In this document: one piece after another, positions 8,922 through 17,184 of the stretch | Numbering within the stretch: position 1 is the stretch's first letter | Layout of the letters: each line of letters starts with the position of its first letter | Assembly: GCA_937996595.1 (NCBI GenBank) | Contig: CALKVC010000149.1 | Location: 1-52,617 of the forward strand | Source: an uncultured Chitinophagaceae bacterium | Lineage (GTDB): Bacteria; Bacteroidota; Bacteroidia; Chitinophagales; Chitinophagaceae | Direction of reading: 5' to 3' | Length of the DNA: 52,617 nucleotides | The notes under the pieces: generated by a model | What the model saw: only the letters and a program-made list of their open reading frames with translations | What the model was told of the DNA's origin: nothing | Database searches by the model: none | Position numbers and translations under genes: made by a program

Positions 8922-9533
8922 ATGATTGAACGTATGATCAAAACAGGAAATCCGGTTATCAGCATTTATACTGAAATGACCCCCAACCCGGAAACGATGA
9001 AGTTTGTGGCAAACAAATTGTTATACCCTGGAAAGAGTATTGATTTGCCCGATGAAGCCAGTGCAAAACCATCCCCGCTTGCCCAGGTATTGTTTACATT
9101 TCCTTTTATTAAATCGGTTTTTATAGCCAGTAATTTTGTTACCCTCACCAAGACCGGGGAAACCGAAGACTGGCAGGATATCATTCCTACCATCAAGCAG
9201 TTCCTGAAAGAATACCTGGAAGAAGGAAAACCTGTTGTAAATGAAGATGAAGTGGCGGCCATGAAAACGGAAAGCAGCAATACGGTTAGTGCAGATGACA
9301 ATGATATTGTAAAACGCATCAAGGAATTGCTGGAGAATTATGTAAAGCCTGCGGTGGAAATGGATGGCGGCGCTATCCAGTTTAAAAGTTATGAAGATGG
9401 AAAAGTAAACCTGATGTTGCAGGGAAGCTGCAGCGGATGCCCTTCTTCCATGATTACGTTAAAAGCCGGTATTGAAGGCATGATGAAAAGGATGATACCG
9501 GAAGTGAAGGAAGTGGTAGCGGAAGCAGAGTAA
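8922..9533 (+). CDS. NifU/Nfu-like iron-sulfur cluster scaffold protein
   Basis: A 203-residue protein with the two-domain layout of Nfu: an N-terminal Nfu_N domain (about 10-95; hallmark TEMTPNPETMKFVAN) and a C-terminal NifU-like domain (about 125-200) with the cluster-binding pair CSGCPSS (Cys170 and Cys173). It should hold and pass on a [4Fe-4S] cluster, in the cytoplasm. Two in-frame ATGs exist, at 8922 and 8934; the upstream promoter box allows either. It is followed by an intrinsic terminator and stands alone. Confidence 0.92.
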   Translation: MIERMIKTGNPVISIYTEMTPNPETMKFVANKLLYPGKSIDLPDEASAKPSPLAQVLFTFPFIKSVFIASNFVTLTKTGETEDWQDIIPTIKQFLKEYLEEGKPVVNEDEVAAMKTESSNTVSADDNDIVKRIKELLENYVKPAVEMDGGAIQFKSYEDGKVNLMLQGSCSGCPSSMITLKAGIEGMMKRMIPEVKEVVAEAE

Positions 9534-9561
9534 AATAGTTTATAGTTAAGAGTTTATAGTT
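9534..9561. repeat. Heptad repeat tract (TATAGTT type)
   Basis: Four units in exact 7-bp phase: AATAGTT, TATAGTT, AAGAGTT, TATAGTT, starting right at the stop codon of the Nfu gene and ending at the terminator stem. Confidence 0.75.
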
Positions 9562-9563
9562 TG

Positions 9564-9590
9564 GCACTTCTGTAATAGAAGTGCTTTTTT
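9564..9590 (+). terminator. Intrinsic terminator of the Nfu gene
   Basis: Perfect 8-bp stem GCACTTCT / AGAAGTGC with a 5-nt loop, followed by six T and then ATTTTTT. Confidence 0.88.
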
Positions 9591-9787
9591 ATTTTTTGAG
9601 ATATTTTTTCCGGGAAGACGGAAAGGCGTTTTTACAATTCAAAATATTCTTCCCGCTTTTCCGGCGCTTAAGAGCCGGACAATGCAGGACCAGGAAATTG
9701 AACGCTATTTATCATGGGCTTTAGCCCAACACTAAAATTTTACTTATTAACAAACACAGAGATGTTATTAATTGCTATTATCAGCTA

Positions 9788-9829
9788 ACTTCCAATACCA
9801 AACTCCTATCTCCTAACTCCCATCTCCTA
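9788..9829. repeat. Heptad repeat tract (CTCCTA type) overlapping a stop codon
   Basis: Six units in 7-bp phase, the last four being ACTCCTA, TCTCCTA, ACTCCCA, TCTCCTA. The final CTA (9827-9829) is the complement of the TAG stop codon of the dockerin-like gene. Confidence 0.75.
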
Positions 9830-10726
9830 ATACGGCCTCGCATAAAACAGGAACAACGGTAAATTATTATCCACCACCTGCATATCCGATGCATCGGTAG
9901 AGCCGTCGCCCGTTACATCAGTGGCATTGTATCCGAACGCAAACAACGATACATCATTGTCTACTTCTCCCTGGTCTGTCGCATCTATACTGCCATCCTG
10001 GTTCACATCACCGCCATAAAACGCATACACGCCGCCTGCCACAGATGCCATTGGAGGATTTACCCCGTCATCATATGCCTGGGTAAGCGCAGTACTGAAA
10101 TCATAACCGGTGGTTTCTACAAAAGTTACCGGGTAGTGGCTCCAGGTTTCCAGGTGGTTGCGGTGCTTCACGGCAATATAATATGCATGGCCCCTTACAG
10201 CAGCAGGAAATTGCACGGATGCGGTACCGTTAGTATGTAATACCGCCGGTAAACTAAAGGCAGGATCCTGCAGGTTTGCAGGCGACCACAGGTTAACCAG
10301 CACCGTATCGGTTTCTGTAGGGTCTGTACTCATGCCCAGGTCGAATATCGTTGGGCGCATGGTATTGATATCTATATAAAACCCTTCCAGGAATGCCGTG
10401 AGGTTAAAAGATGCCGTAATGGAATTCAGTAAGGCATCATCCGGCTGTTCAAAGCCCTGTGTGATCATATTGTTTCCGGCAGTTAAGGTGCTTACCATCG
10501 GTTCGCCAATATTATAATTGATGCTGTAGCCGCCGGCGGATAATGTGCTGCCTGCTGTGGAAATTACATCGCGGGCGATGGTTTGGGCGTTTGTAATTGA
10601 CAACATACCATTGAAAACAGCAAAAAGTATGATTGAACGAATTTGTTTCGTGAGCACCGAACCAAGGCTTCGGGTGCTGGAAAAACAACATCCAAGTGAG
10701 TAAACTAACAGGCTAAGTTTTTTCAT
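9827..10726 (-). CDS. Secreted protein with dockerin-like C-terminal module
   Basis: About 299 residues from the ATG at 10726 (a GTG six codons earlier is possible). After an unusually long N-terminus the segment from about 50 to 95 (STAGSTLSAGGYSINYNIGE, then a T-L-x-x-G-N-x-x-I-T-Q-G-F-E-Q-P ending) is a domain common at the N-terminus of Bacteroidetes secreted proteins. A beta-sandwich-like region follows, then a C-terminal dockerin-like module with two calcium loops, DVNQDGSIDATD and DVTGDGSTDASD, ending FYARPY. The last ~97 residues are nearly identical to those of the protein at 21819. The N-terminus contains a palindrome-derived insert (see 10637-10678). It lies downstream of the giant adhesin-like gene on the same strand (gap about 90 bp) and is probably co-transcribed. 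The binding partner of the dockerin-like tail is unknown. Confidence 0.8.
   Translation of the reverse strand: MKKLSLLVYSLGCCFSSTRSLGSVLTKQIRSIILFAVFNGMLSITNAQTIARDVISTAGSTLSAGGYSINYNIGEPMVSTLTAGNNMITQGFEQPDDALLNSITASFNLTAFLEGFYIDINTMRPTIFDLGMSTDPTETDTVLVNLWSPANLQDPAFSLPAVLHTNGTASVQFPAAVRGHAYYIAVKHRNHLETWSHYPVTFVETTGYDFSTALTQAYDDGVNPPMASVAGGVYAFYGGDVNQDGSIDATDQGEVDNDVSLFAFGYNATDVTGDGSTDASDMQVVDNNLPLFLFYARPY
10637..10678. repeat. Double palindrome inside the signal-peptide region
   Basis: Two adjacent inverted repeats: ACGAA / TTCGT (10637-10651) and AGCACCGAA / TTCGGGTGCT (10653-10678, one bulged base). They encode the middle of an overlong N-terminal leader, in frame. Confidence 0.55.
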
Positions 10727-10817
10727 AATAAATTTGTTAAACACTTTCTTTACAGAATAAATGAAAACATTTGTTATAATTACTTCAAAATAAAATGTAA
10801 TTAAAACCCTTCAAAAC

Positions 10818-13800
10818 TTAATTCACCTGAAGTTCAACCAAACGTCTAACAGGTTTAGTTTTTTGTAACTGAATAGGTTTAACCTGATCTTCTTCTTGTA
10901 TATTTATTGGTGCAGACACATTTTGCTCTTTAAGATTTTTTATTTTATCACATTCCTGCATCCATGTTTCTGTTGCAAATACTCTTGTTAAATTAGGGTA
11001 TTTTTCAAAATCGATTCCGCTTTTTACTAACTTATCCTTTAACAAATTCAAAGCATACTCTACACTTTCTTTTCTTGTAAGTGATGTATTTAATAGATTT
11101 GGTATCATTTCATTCCCTGCATTGATATTGATGGCGGTTTCCTGGGTTGAATGAACAGGATTTGCAGCATAAACAGGTTCAGGCACTCCTGGTATACCTA
11201 ATTTAAAAGATGGATCTTTCGACTTTAAGTAACCCATGATTCCATCGATTTGCTGTTGCTGTTTTTTCATGAGATGACTAATTTCATTGCTTTTAACACC
11301 AACAACCATGTTCACTAAATTATCACCTTCATTGGTTCCATAAGCCCATGAACGCCCAACAATCTTACCAACCTGATCGATAGTTATAAGGTCAGGAGAC
11401 ACAGCTAACCCATATCCATCATTTTTCCCCGAAGTAATAATATAATCGCCACTTTTTACTTTTCCATGAACCCTTACAGGAATTTGCCCCATAAATGCCA
11501 CTTTATTATAGTTTTGTTCTTTACCTTTTGGTGGCATATTTCCTAATACGATGGGAGCCATTGAAATTGCCATCAATTGTTCGGCATTTTCAGTATTCTT
11601 TGAAATTTTACCACCCCGTACGCCAACGATCATACCAAAGGCCATATCTTCATTAAGAACTTCTCTTTCCAGATATTCAGCATAATCTCCATTCCCAGAT
11701 CCAAATGAAACACCATTCCCCCCCCCAAGCCTGCACAACATTATAGCTTCTGCATTAAGTGCCCAAGAAAGTAAGCCCCAGGGGTCTGCTGGAATCATTC
11801 CAAACATGGAAATAAAATCACACGAACTCATATTGACCCAATCAAAATCTGTATTACTCATTCCCTCTATTCTGCCAACCTCATTATTATTACTATTCCA
11901 AAACGACATAAAGTTATTAGTATGATGTGCGGGAGAATCATCTATTTTTACAAGAATTCCATTGTTACCACCCTGAACAAAAAGGGGGTACCCTCCCGTA
12001 CTATATTGATTGCTATTACCATGTCCAAATATTTTAAACTGGCCCGTACCTACAGAAGAGTTCACACTTCCCCCAAAAGTCTGGCCTCCGTATGAAGTAA
12101 GACCGCCATCAAAATATTGGCCTCCCGTTGATTCAAGACCATCAAGTGAAGTTAATCCAGCCGCATATAACGAATAATCATTAGTTCCATTACCAACGTA
12201 TAATGATACATTACCGTATACAGAACCTTTAATACCAGCATTGTTGGGATAATAAATACCTCCTCCACCATTTAACCATTGCGAAGACCCTCCTCCTCCT
12301 GTAGGCACAAGCCAGCTTGCCAAACCATTTGCATCAGAAGTTAATACCTTGCCTGCACCAGGTGAACCACCTGTTATTTTAACCTGCCCTGCTACTTCTA
12401 ATTTGGCACCTGGTGATGCAGTTCCAGTTCCTATGCCCACATTACCATTTCCTGTTATTCGCATTTTAGAGTTTGTTGCCGCATTGCCTGCTACCCTAAA
12501 GTCAATGTAAGCATTTGTGCCATAGATATTGGCTAAATAAACTCCATTGTCTGTGGTGATTTCGCCCAGTTTACCCATTTTATAGGTTTGGCTGCCAAAT
12601 GAAATAGCATCCCCATCTCCGGCTGCATCTGCACGGCTAACATCCAATTTGGTACCCGGTGTTGTTGTTCCTACACCCACATTGCCATCTTTGTCAATTG
12701 CCATTGCTGTATTTGTAATACCTGTATTTAAATTATTAGTAGTTCCAAATAATAATTTTGACCCGGCATTCTCAACATAAGGCCATATACCAGCTACAAT
12801 TTTATCAACGAAATATGCTTTATTAGTCCATATCAGACCTGGTCTATACTGTAGATTAAGATAATCTGAACTAATATTGATGGCATGCGCCCCAACTGTT
12901 TGTTGCATAGTAAGCAAGGAAGAATTGTATGGCTGTTTAATTTCAAGTTTTGATACGGGAGAATTTGTTCCAATACCTATATTGGCGCCATTGTTAAACA
13001 AATTGCTTGAGTTGGTTACCCACGATGTGCCATTCCAATAAGGGGTGTTGCCTGCTGCTATGCCGTTGGTTAATAACCCTGTTGCACCAGTTGCTCCCGT
13101 TGCTCCAACATCGCCCACTAAACCAATATTCCAACTTGCAAAAGTTCCTGAGCCTACAACCCGGTCTACATTTACCGTAAGGTTTGTTCCTGTATAGGAT
13201 GTAACAACACCTTCAAAATATCCGCTGGCTGAATTGGCAATACGCACACGATTATTAGCCAAATATGCCAACCCCGCCTGTGTGGTAAAGGTTTTACTTC
13301 CTGTTCCAATTAAAACTGATGAAGTTGAAGTTGCAGCATAACCAGCTCCGGCAGCTCCGGTTAAACCTGTTAATCCAATTGGGCCCTGCAGCCCTGTTGC
13401 TCCATTCAAGCCAGCCGGGCCTTGTGGACCGGTTGCCCCTGTGGGTCCGGTTAACCCAATAGGTCCCTGCGGTCCGGTAGCTCCGGTTAATCCAGCCGGT
13501 CCTTGTGGTCCCTGTGGTCCTGTTGCACCTGCGGGGCCTTGAATACTACCTACATTCTGCCAGTTGCTTCCATTCCATACATAAAGGTCACCGCCTATGA
13601 GATAGCTATCGCCCGGGTTTCCGGTTGGATGGGCAAGTTGTAATTCCGCCAGGCTATTATATGAACCAAGTATTGTTACGCCTGTACCGGCAGGACCTGT
13701 TGCCCCTTGAGGGCCCTGAGGACCTTGAGGGCCAACCAGGCCGGCAGTTGATTGCCAGCTCGCAACACCATTTGCATCTGAAGTCAATACTTTTCCGTCA

Positions 13801-16760
13801 CCCTCTGTTCCATCGGTTATCTTGATATTACCTGCAATATCCAATTTTGCTGCAGGTGTTGATGTGCCAATACCCACATTGCCATTACCTGAAAAAGACA
13901 GGTTATTATTATTGAGATTTACATCAGTTGGTGCAGATAAGTTACCGCCAAGCTGAATGTCACTGCCAATTACGGCTAAACCGTTACTGGCAGTATTCAA
14001 AGTGCCCGCTGATGGCGTTTGCCAGCTTGCCAAACCATCTGCATCAGAGGTTAATACCTTTCCTGGTCCTTGTGTGCCATCTGCAATTTTTACATTGCCT
14101 GCCACATCTAGCTTTGCAACCGGGTTAGTAGTTCCTATACCTGTATTACCATATTGATCAATGGTCATGCGGGTCTTGCTGCCATCACCATATTGGTCTG
14201 TTGTTCCAAAATACATTTTCGTTCCATACTGGGTAGAATTCTGTACATAAATACCAGCTTGCGGATCCTGGTTGTATGAAGTTCCAAATGTAATACCAGT
14301 TGCCTGGTCCTCCACACCAGTAACAGGTGCGGATAAATGCAGGTTGTATAACGAATGGCCTGGAGTATTAATATCGATCGGTGATATATTAGTCACTTCC
14401 AGTTTTGTATTGGGTGTGGTTGTACCTATACCCATATTCCCATTTCCTGAAATAGACAGGTTATTATTATTGAGATTTATATCAGTTGGAACTGATAAGT
14501 TACCACCAAGCTGAACATCACTGCCATTAACGTTTAATCCGTTACTTGCCGCATTCAATGTTCCTGTTGAAGGCGTTTGCCAGCTTGCCAAACCATCTGC
14601 ATCAGAAGTTAAAACCTTGCCTGCACCTGGTGTTCCGCCTGTAAGTTTAACCAGGCCTGTTTCCAGGGTTACGTTTGAGCCGGTGCCTAATTGCACTGCA
14701 TTCACCTGGGCATCTCCGATCTGAACTTTATTGTTGGCATCCACTATTGCATTGGCTCCAATGGCCGTTGAATTCACCTGATCGATTTGGGCAACACCAG
14801 CCCAAGTACCAATAGCTGTATTGTTGCTTCCTGATTGATTGCCCCACAAGGAACCAGCACCTACTGCCGTATTATTACCTCCAGTATTATTCCTGAGTGA
14901 TTCATCACCGATACCGGTATTACTGCTTCCTGATTGAGAAAGGAAAAGAGCTCCGAATCCCAGGGCTGTATTGCTGCTACCGCTGATATTTTCAGACAGG
15001 GCTTGATTGCCCACCCCTGTATTTCTATCTCCAATAATATTGTACCTGTTTGATGACGACCCAACAGCCGTATTAAAACTTCCTGTTGTATTGTTTTGCA
15101 GCGCAAGATTGCCCACAGCTATATTATCCCTGCCAACATTATTCGTTTGCAATGCCTCGTTACCTACTGCCACGTTTGAAAAACCATCGGTGTTTCCCGC
15201 AAGTGCATTACGCCCCACGGCCAGGTTCTTACCCTCTGTGCCAAGAGGACCTGTTGAGCTGTTACCGGCGCCTTCTCCAACCGTTATTTGATTTACCTGT
15301 ATATCAGACGTAAAAGTTTTATTTCCAGCAATGGTCTGGTTGGTGGTCAGGTCAACAAAATTGTCTGAAACTGTTGATTGCCAGCTTGCCAAACCATTTG
15401 CATCAGAGGTAAGTACTTTACCCATACCTGGTGTTCCTCCGGTCAATTTAACCTGGCCTGCTTCTAATGTTACGTTTGATCCTGAACCTAATTGTACTGC
15501 GTCAACATTACCATCTCCGATTTGTACTTTGTTGCTTGCATCTACTACAGCATTCGCACCAATCGCAGTAGCATTTGTTAAGTTGGATTGTGTTGTAGTT
15601 GTATAAGCGCCTAAAAAAGTATTCCTATTTCCAGCATTATTACCACTTCCGGCATTATTACCTATGGCTGAATTATCAGAGCCGGTAGTATTTTCCCTTA
15701 AGGCAATATTACCTAATGCTGTATTGTTATTACCCGTACTGATAAATTGTAAAGCTCCGGTACCTAAAGCAGCGTTTTGTGCTCCTGTTAAACCACCATT
15801 GCCATTCCCGCCAGCGGCAAAAGTTCCGATACCAATATTAGCAAACCCTGTAGTATTATTTGTCAATGCATAACTTCCTATAGCAATATTATTGTTCCCT
15901 GTGGCATTTTGTGCTGTAAATGTATTCTGGCCAATTGAAATATTTTCTGACCCTGTTGTAATATTTTCTCCTGACCTAACACCAAGTGCAATGTTATATT
16001 CTCCGGTAGTTGTATTTTTAAGTGCATAAGGCCCAACTGCGGTATTACCAGATGCTGAATTTTGTTCAAGAGATCCAGATCCAACAGCCGTATTATAACT
16101 ACCTGATTGATTATAACCTAGTGCCCCCGGTCCAACTGCAGTATTGGCGGAACCAGTTGTATTTCCTTGAAGTGCAGCATTTCCACTGGCATGATTTAAA
16201 TCACCGGTTGTGTTAATTGATAATGCAGCCAATCCTATAGCAGAGTTACCACCACCTGTAGTTGTGGTATTTCCGGATAACAAACCACCATTGTCCTGAT
16301 TAGTTGCAAATAGGTTAGGGCCCCATCCATTACCCCCTACAATTTTAAAACCTCCTCCTCCTCCTTTTGCATTTAATGCATACGGCACACTATTCAGTTG
16401 GGTAGTGCCCATATCGGCATAAGCAACACCCCCGGCAGGATCCATTTCTACTTGTATGAACTTATCACCGCTGCCCCAGTTTACGCCGGCAAGACTGCCT
16501 GTTATAGCCGTGCCGCTGCCGATGTTCACATTGAACAATCCCAGGGTATTGGTAGTAACAGCATGTGTTTCGTTGAACACGACCGTGCCCGCTGCCGTAA
16601 CATCGTGTATGCTTATACGTAATGAGATCGGCTGCGATGCCAAAATATTACCGGCTGCATTGCGTGCCACACCCTGGTAAGTGATGGCATTGGGGGCCTG
16701 GGCATGTACTAAAAATGCCGCTGCAATAAATACCAATAGAAAGAGGACCTGCTTTTTCAT
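10818..16760 (-). CDS. Giant adhesin-like protein with YadA-like head repeats and collagen-like segments
   Basis: A 1980-residue secreted protein. Order of parts: signal peptide (1-20, LVHAQ); an N-terminal beta domain (about 21-135, QAPNAITYQGVARNAAGN) common in such Bacteroidetes proteins; two blocks of YadA-head-like repeats (about 150-420 and 500-690) built from G-x-x-N-T/I-A-[IVL]-G units; several modules with GKVLTSDANGLASW and NxGIGTxxPxxKLxV motifs that look like phage tail-fibre stalks; collagen-like Gly-X-Y runs (about 1007-1025 and 1070-1145); more stalk modules; a conserved C-terminal part (about 1683-1840, beginning GDYAEYLER) and a short coiled coil (about 1825-1850). It is probably a trimeric surface fibre. 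No classical T9SS tail or autotransporter barrel is seen, so the export route is unclear. A two-component system is divergent upstream. Confidence 0.85.
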   Translation of the reverse strand: MKKQVLFLLVFIAAAFLVHAQAPNAITYQGVARNAAGNILASQPISLRISIHDVTAAGTVVFNETHAVTTNTLGLFNVNIGSGTAITGSLAGVNWGSGDKFIQVEMDPAGGVAYADMGTTQLNSVPYALNAKGGGGGFKIVGGNGWGPNLFATNQDNGGLLSGNTTTTGGGNSAIGLAALSINTTGDLNHASGNAALQGNTTGSANTAVGPGALGYNQSGSYNTAVGSGSLEQNSASGNTAVGPYALKNTTTGEYNIALGVRSGENITTGSENISIGQNTFTAQNATGNNNIAIGSYALTNNTTGFANIGIGTFAAGGNGNGGLTGAQNAALGTGALQFISTGNNNTALGNIALRENTTGSDNSAIGNNAGSGNNAGNRNTFLGAYTTTTQSNLTNATAIGANAVVDASNKVQIGDGNVDAVQLGSGSNVTLEAGQVKLTGGTPGMGKVLTSDANGLASWQSTVSDNFVDLTTNQTIAGNKTFTSDIQVNQITVGEGAGNSSTGPLGTEGKNLAVGRNALAGNTDGFSNVAVGNEALQTNNVGRDNIAVGNLALQNNTTGSFNTAVGSSSNRYNIIGDRNTGVGNQALSENISGSSNTALGFGALFLSQSGSSNTGIGDESLRNNTGGNNTAVGAGSLWGNQSGSNNTAIGTWAGVAQIDQVNSTAIGANAIVDANNKVQIGDAQVNAVQLGTGSNVTLETGLVKLTGGTPGAGKVLTSDADGLASWQTPSTGTLNAASNGLNVNGSDVQLGGNLSVPTDINLNNNNLSISGNGNMGIGTTTPNTKLEVTNISPIDINTPGHSLYNLHLSAPVTGVEDQATGITFGTSYNQDPQAGIYVQNSTQYGTKMYFGTTDQYGDGSKTRMTIDQYGNTGIGTTNPVAKLDVAGNVKIADGTQGPGKVLTSDADGLASWQTPSAGTLNTASNGLAVIGSDIQLGGNLSAPTDVNLNNNNLSFSGNGNVGIGTSTPAAKLDIAGNIKITDGTEGDGKVLTSDANGVASWQSTAGLVGPQGPQGPQGATGPAGTGVTILGSYNSLAELQLAHPTGNPGDSYLIGGDLYVWNGSNWQNVGSIQGPAGATGPQGPQGPAGLTGATGPQGPIGLTGPTGATGPQGPAGLNGATGLQGPIGLTGLTGAAGAGYAATSTSSVLIGTGSKTFTTQAGLAYLANNRVRIANSASGYFEGVVTSYTGTNLTVNVDRVVGSGTFASWNIGLVGDVGATGATGATGLLTNGIAAGNTPYWNGTSWVTNSSNLFNNGANIGIGTNSPVSKLEIKQPYNSSLLTMQQTVGAHAINISSDYLNLQYRPGLIWTNKAYFVDKIVAGIWPYVENAGSKLLFGTTNNLNTGITNTAMAIDKDGNVGVGTTTPGTKLDVSRADAAGDGDAISFGSQTYKMGKLGEITTDNGVYLANIYGTNAYIDFRVAGNAATNSKMRITGNGNVGIGTGTASPGAKLEVAGQVKITGGSPGAGKVLTSDANGLASWLVPTGGGGSSQWLNGGGGIYYPNNAGIKGSVYGNVSLYVGNGTNDYSLYAAGLTSLDGLESTGGQYFDGGLTSYGGQTFGGSVNSSVGTGQFKIFGHGNSNQYSTGGYPLFVQGGNNGILVKIDDSPAHHTNNFMSFWNSNNNEVGRIEGMSNTDFDWVNMSSCDFISMFGMIPADPWGLLSWALNAEAIMLCRLGGGNGVSFGSGNGDYAEYLEREVLNEDMAFGMIVGVRGGKISKNTENAEQLMAISMAPIVLGNMPPKGKEQNYNKVAFMGQIPVRVHGKVKSGDYIITSGKNDGYGLAVSPDLITIDQVGKIVGRSWAYGTNEGDNLVNMVVGVKSNEISHLMKKQQQQIDGIMGYLKSKDPSFKLGIPGVPEPVYAANPVHSTQETAININAGNEMIPNLLNTSLTRKESVEYALNLLKDKLVKSGIDFEKYPNLTRVFATETWMQECDKIKNLKEQNVSAPINIQEEDQVKPIQLQKTKPVRRLVELQVN
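12311..15419. repeat. Five dispersed copies of a ~40-bp coding repeat in the adhesin gene
   Basis: Near-identical DNA copies at about 12311-12350, 13753-13792, 14021-14060, 14579-14618 and 15380-15419, each encoding a form of GKVLTSDANGLASW. They are strongly alike at the DNA level, so they could recombine and change the number of stalk modules. Confidence 0.7.
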
Positions 16761-17184
16761 GTTACCTGGTTTAATAATTAATTATAAAAATGATTGTATA
16801 ATTTTCTCAGGAGTTGTTCGTAGTTAGCTGGCAGTTGTTCGGGGATATGGAGATTTAATTACTGTTCAAAGATGGATGTAAAAAAAATTAACTACAATCG
16901 TTCATTCCAATGATTTTAAAGCAAAAGATCTACTGTTCATCATTGATATCAATGACAGATACCCAGTTAATGTGTTAAGGCAACGAATAGCAATAATACA
17001 GTCCGGACAAACATTTAGCCTGATATCGGATTCGCCTCTTAGTGCCTTTTGTTTTATACCATACCAACGTTTCTGTACAGGCAGGCATAAACTCCCGAAA
17101 TTATCGGGATAAGATTTTTAAAATATCCATATAATTTAAAAAATCATATTGCTATTATTTATTATCTTTTCTCTTTCTTTAACT
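16761..17184. other. Divergent regulatory region between adhesin and sensor kinase
   Basis: About 420 bp between the two divergent starts. It holds a perfect 16-bp palindrome (16940-16955), a related 12-bp palindrome TCATTCCAATGA (16902-16913), and a hairpin TCCCGA / TCGGGA (17093-17109) about 75 bp before the kinase start. No exact TAnnTTTG box at a suitable place was found for either gene; TATCTTTT at 17163-17170 is one mismatch from it and lies 14 bp before the kinase ATG. Confidence 0.6.
16940..16955. promoter_or_regulatory. 16-bp perfect palindrome, candidate operator (copy 1)
   Basis: TCATTGATATCAATGA, fully self-complementary, 180 bp upstream of the adhesin start and 229 bp upstream of the kinase start. 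The same 16 bases recur at 20771-20786 before the response-regulator gene. The size and symmetry suit a dimeric LuxR/NarL-type regulator; which protein binds it is inferred. Confidence 0.6.

Noticed and set aside
14860..16300. Regularly spaced repeats that could suggest a CRISPR array
   Set aside because: They are degenerate repeats of the YadA-like head in a coding frame, of unequal length and without unique spacers.
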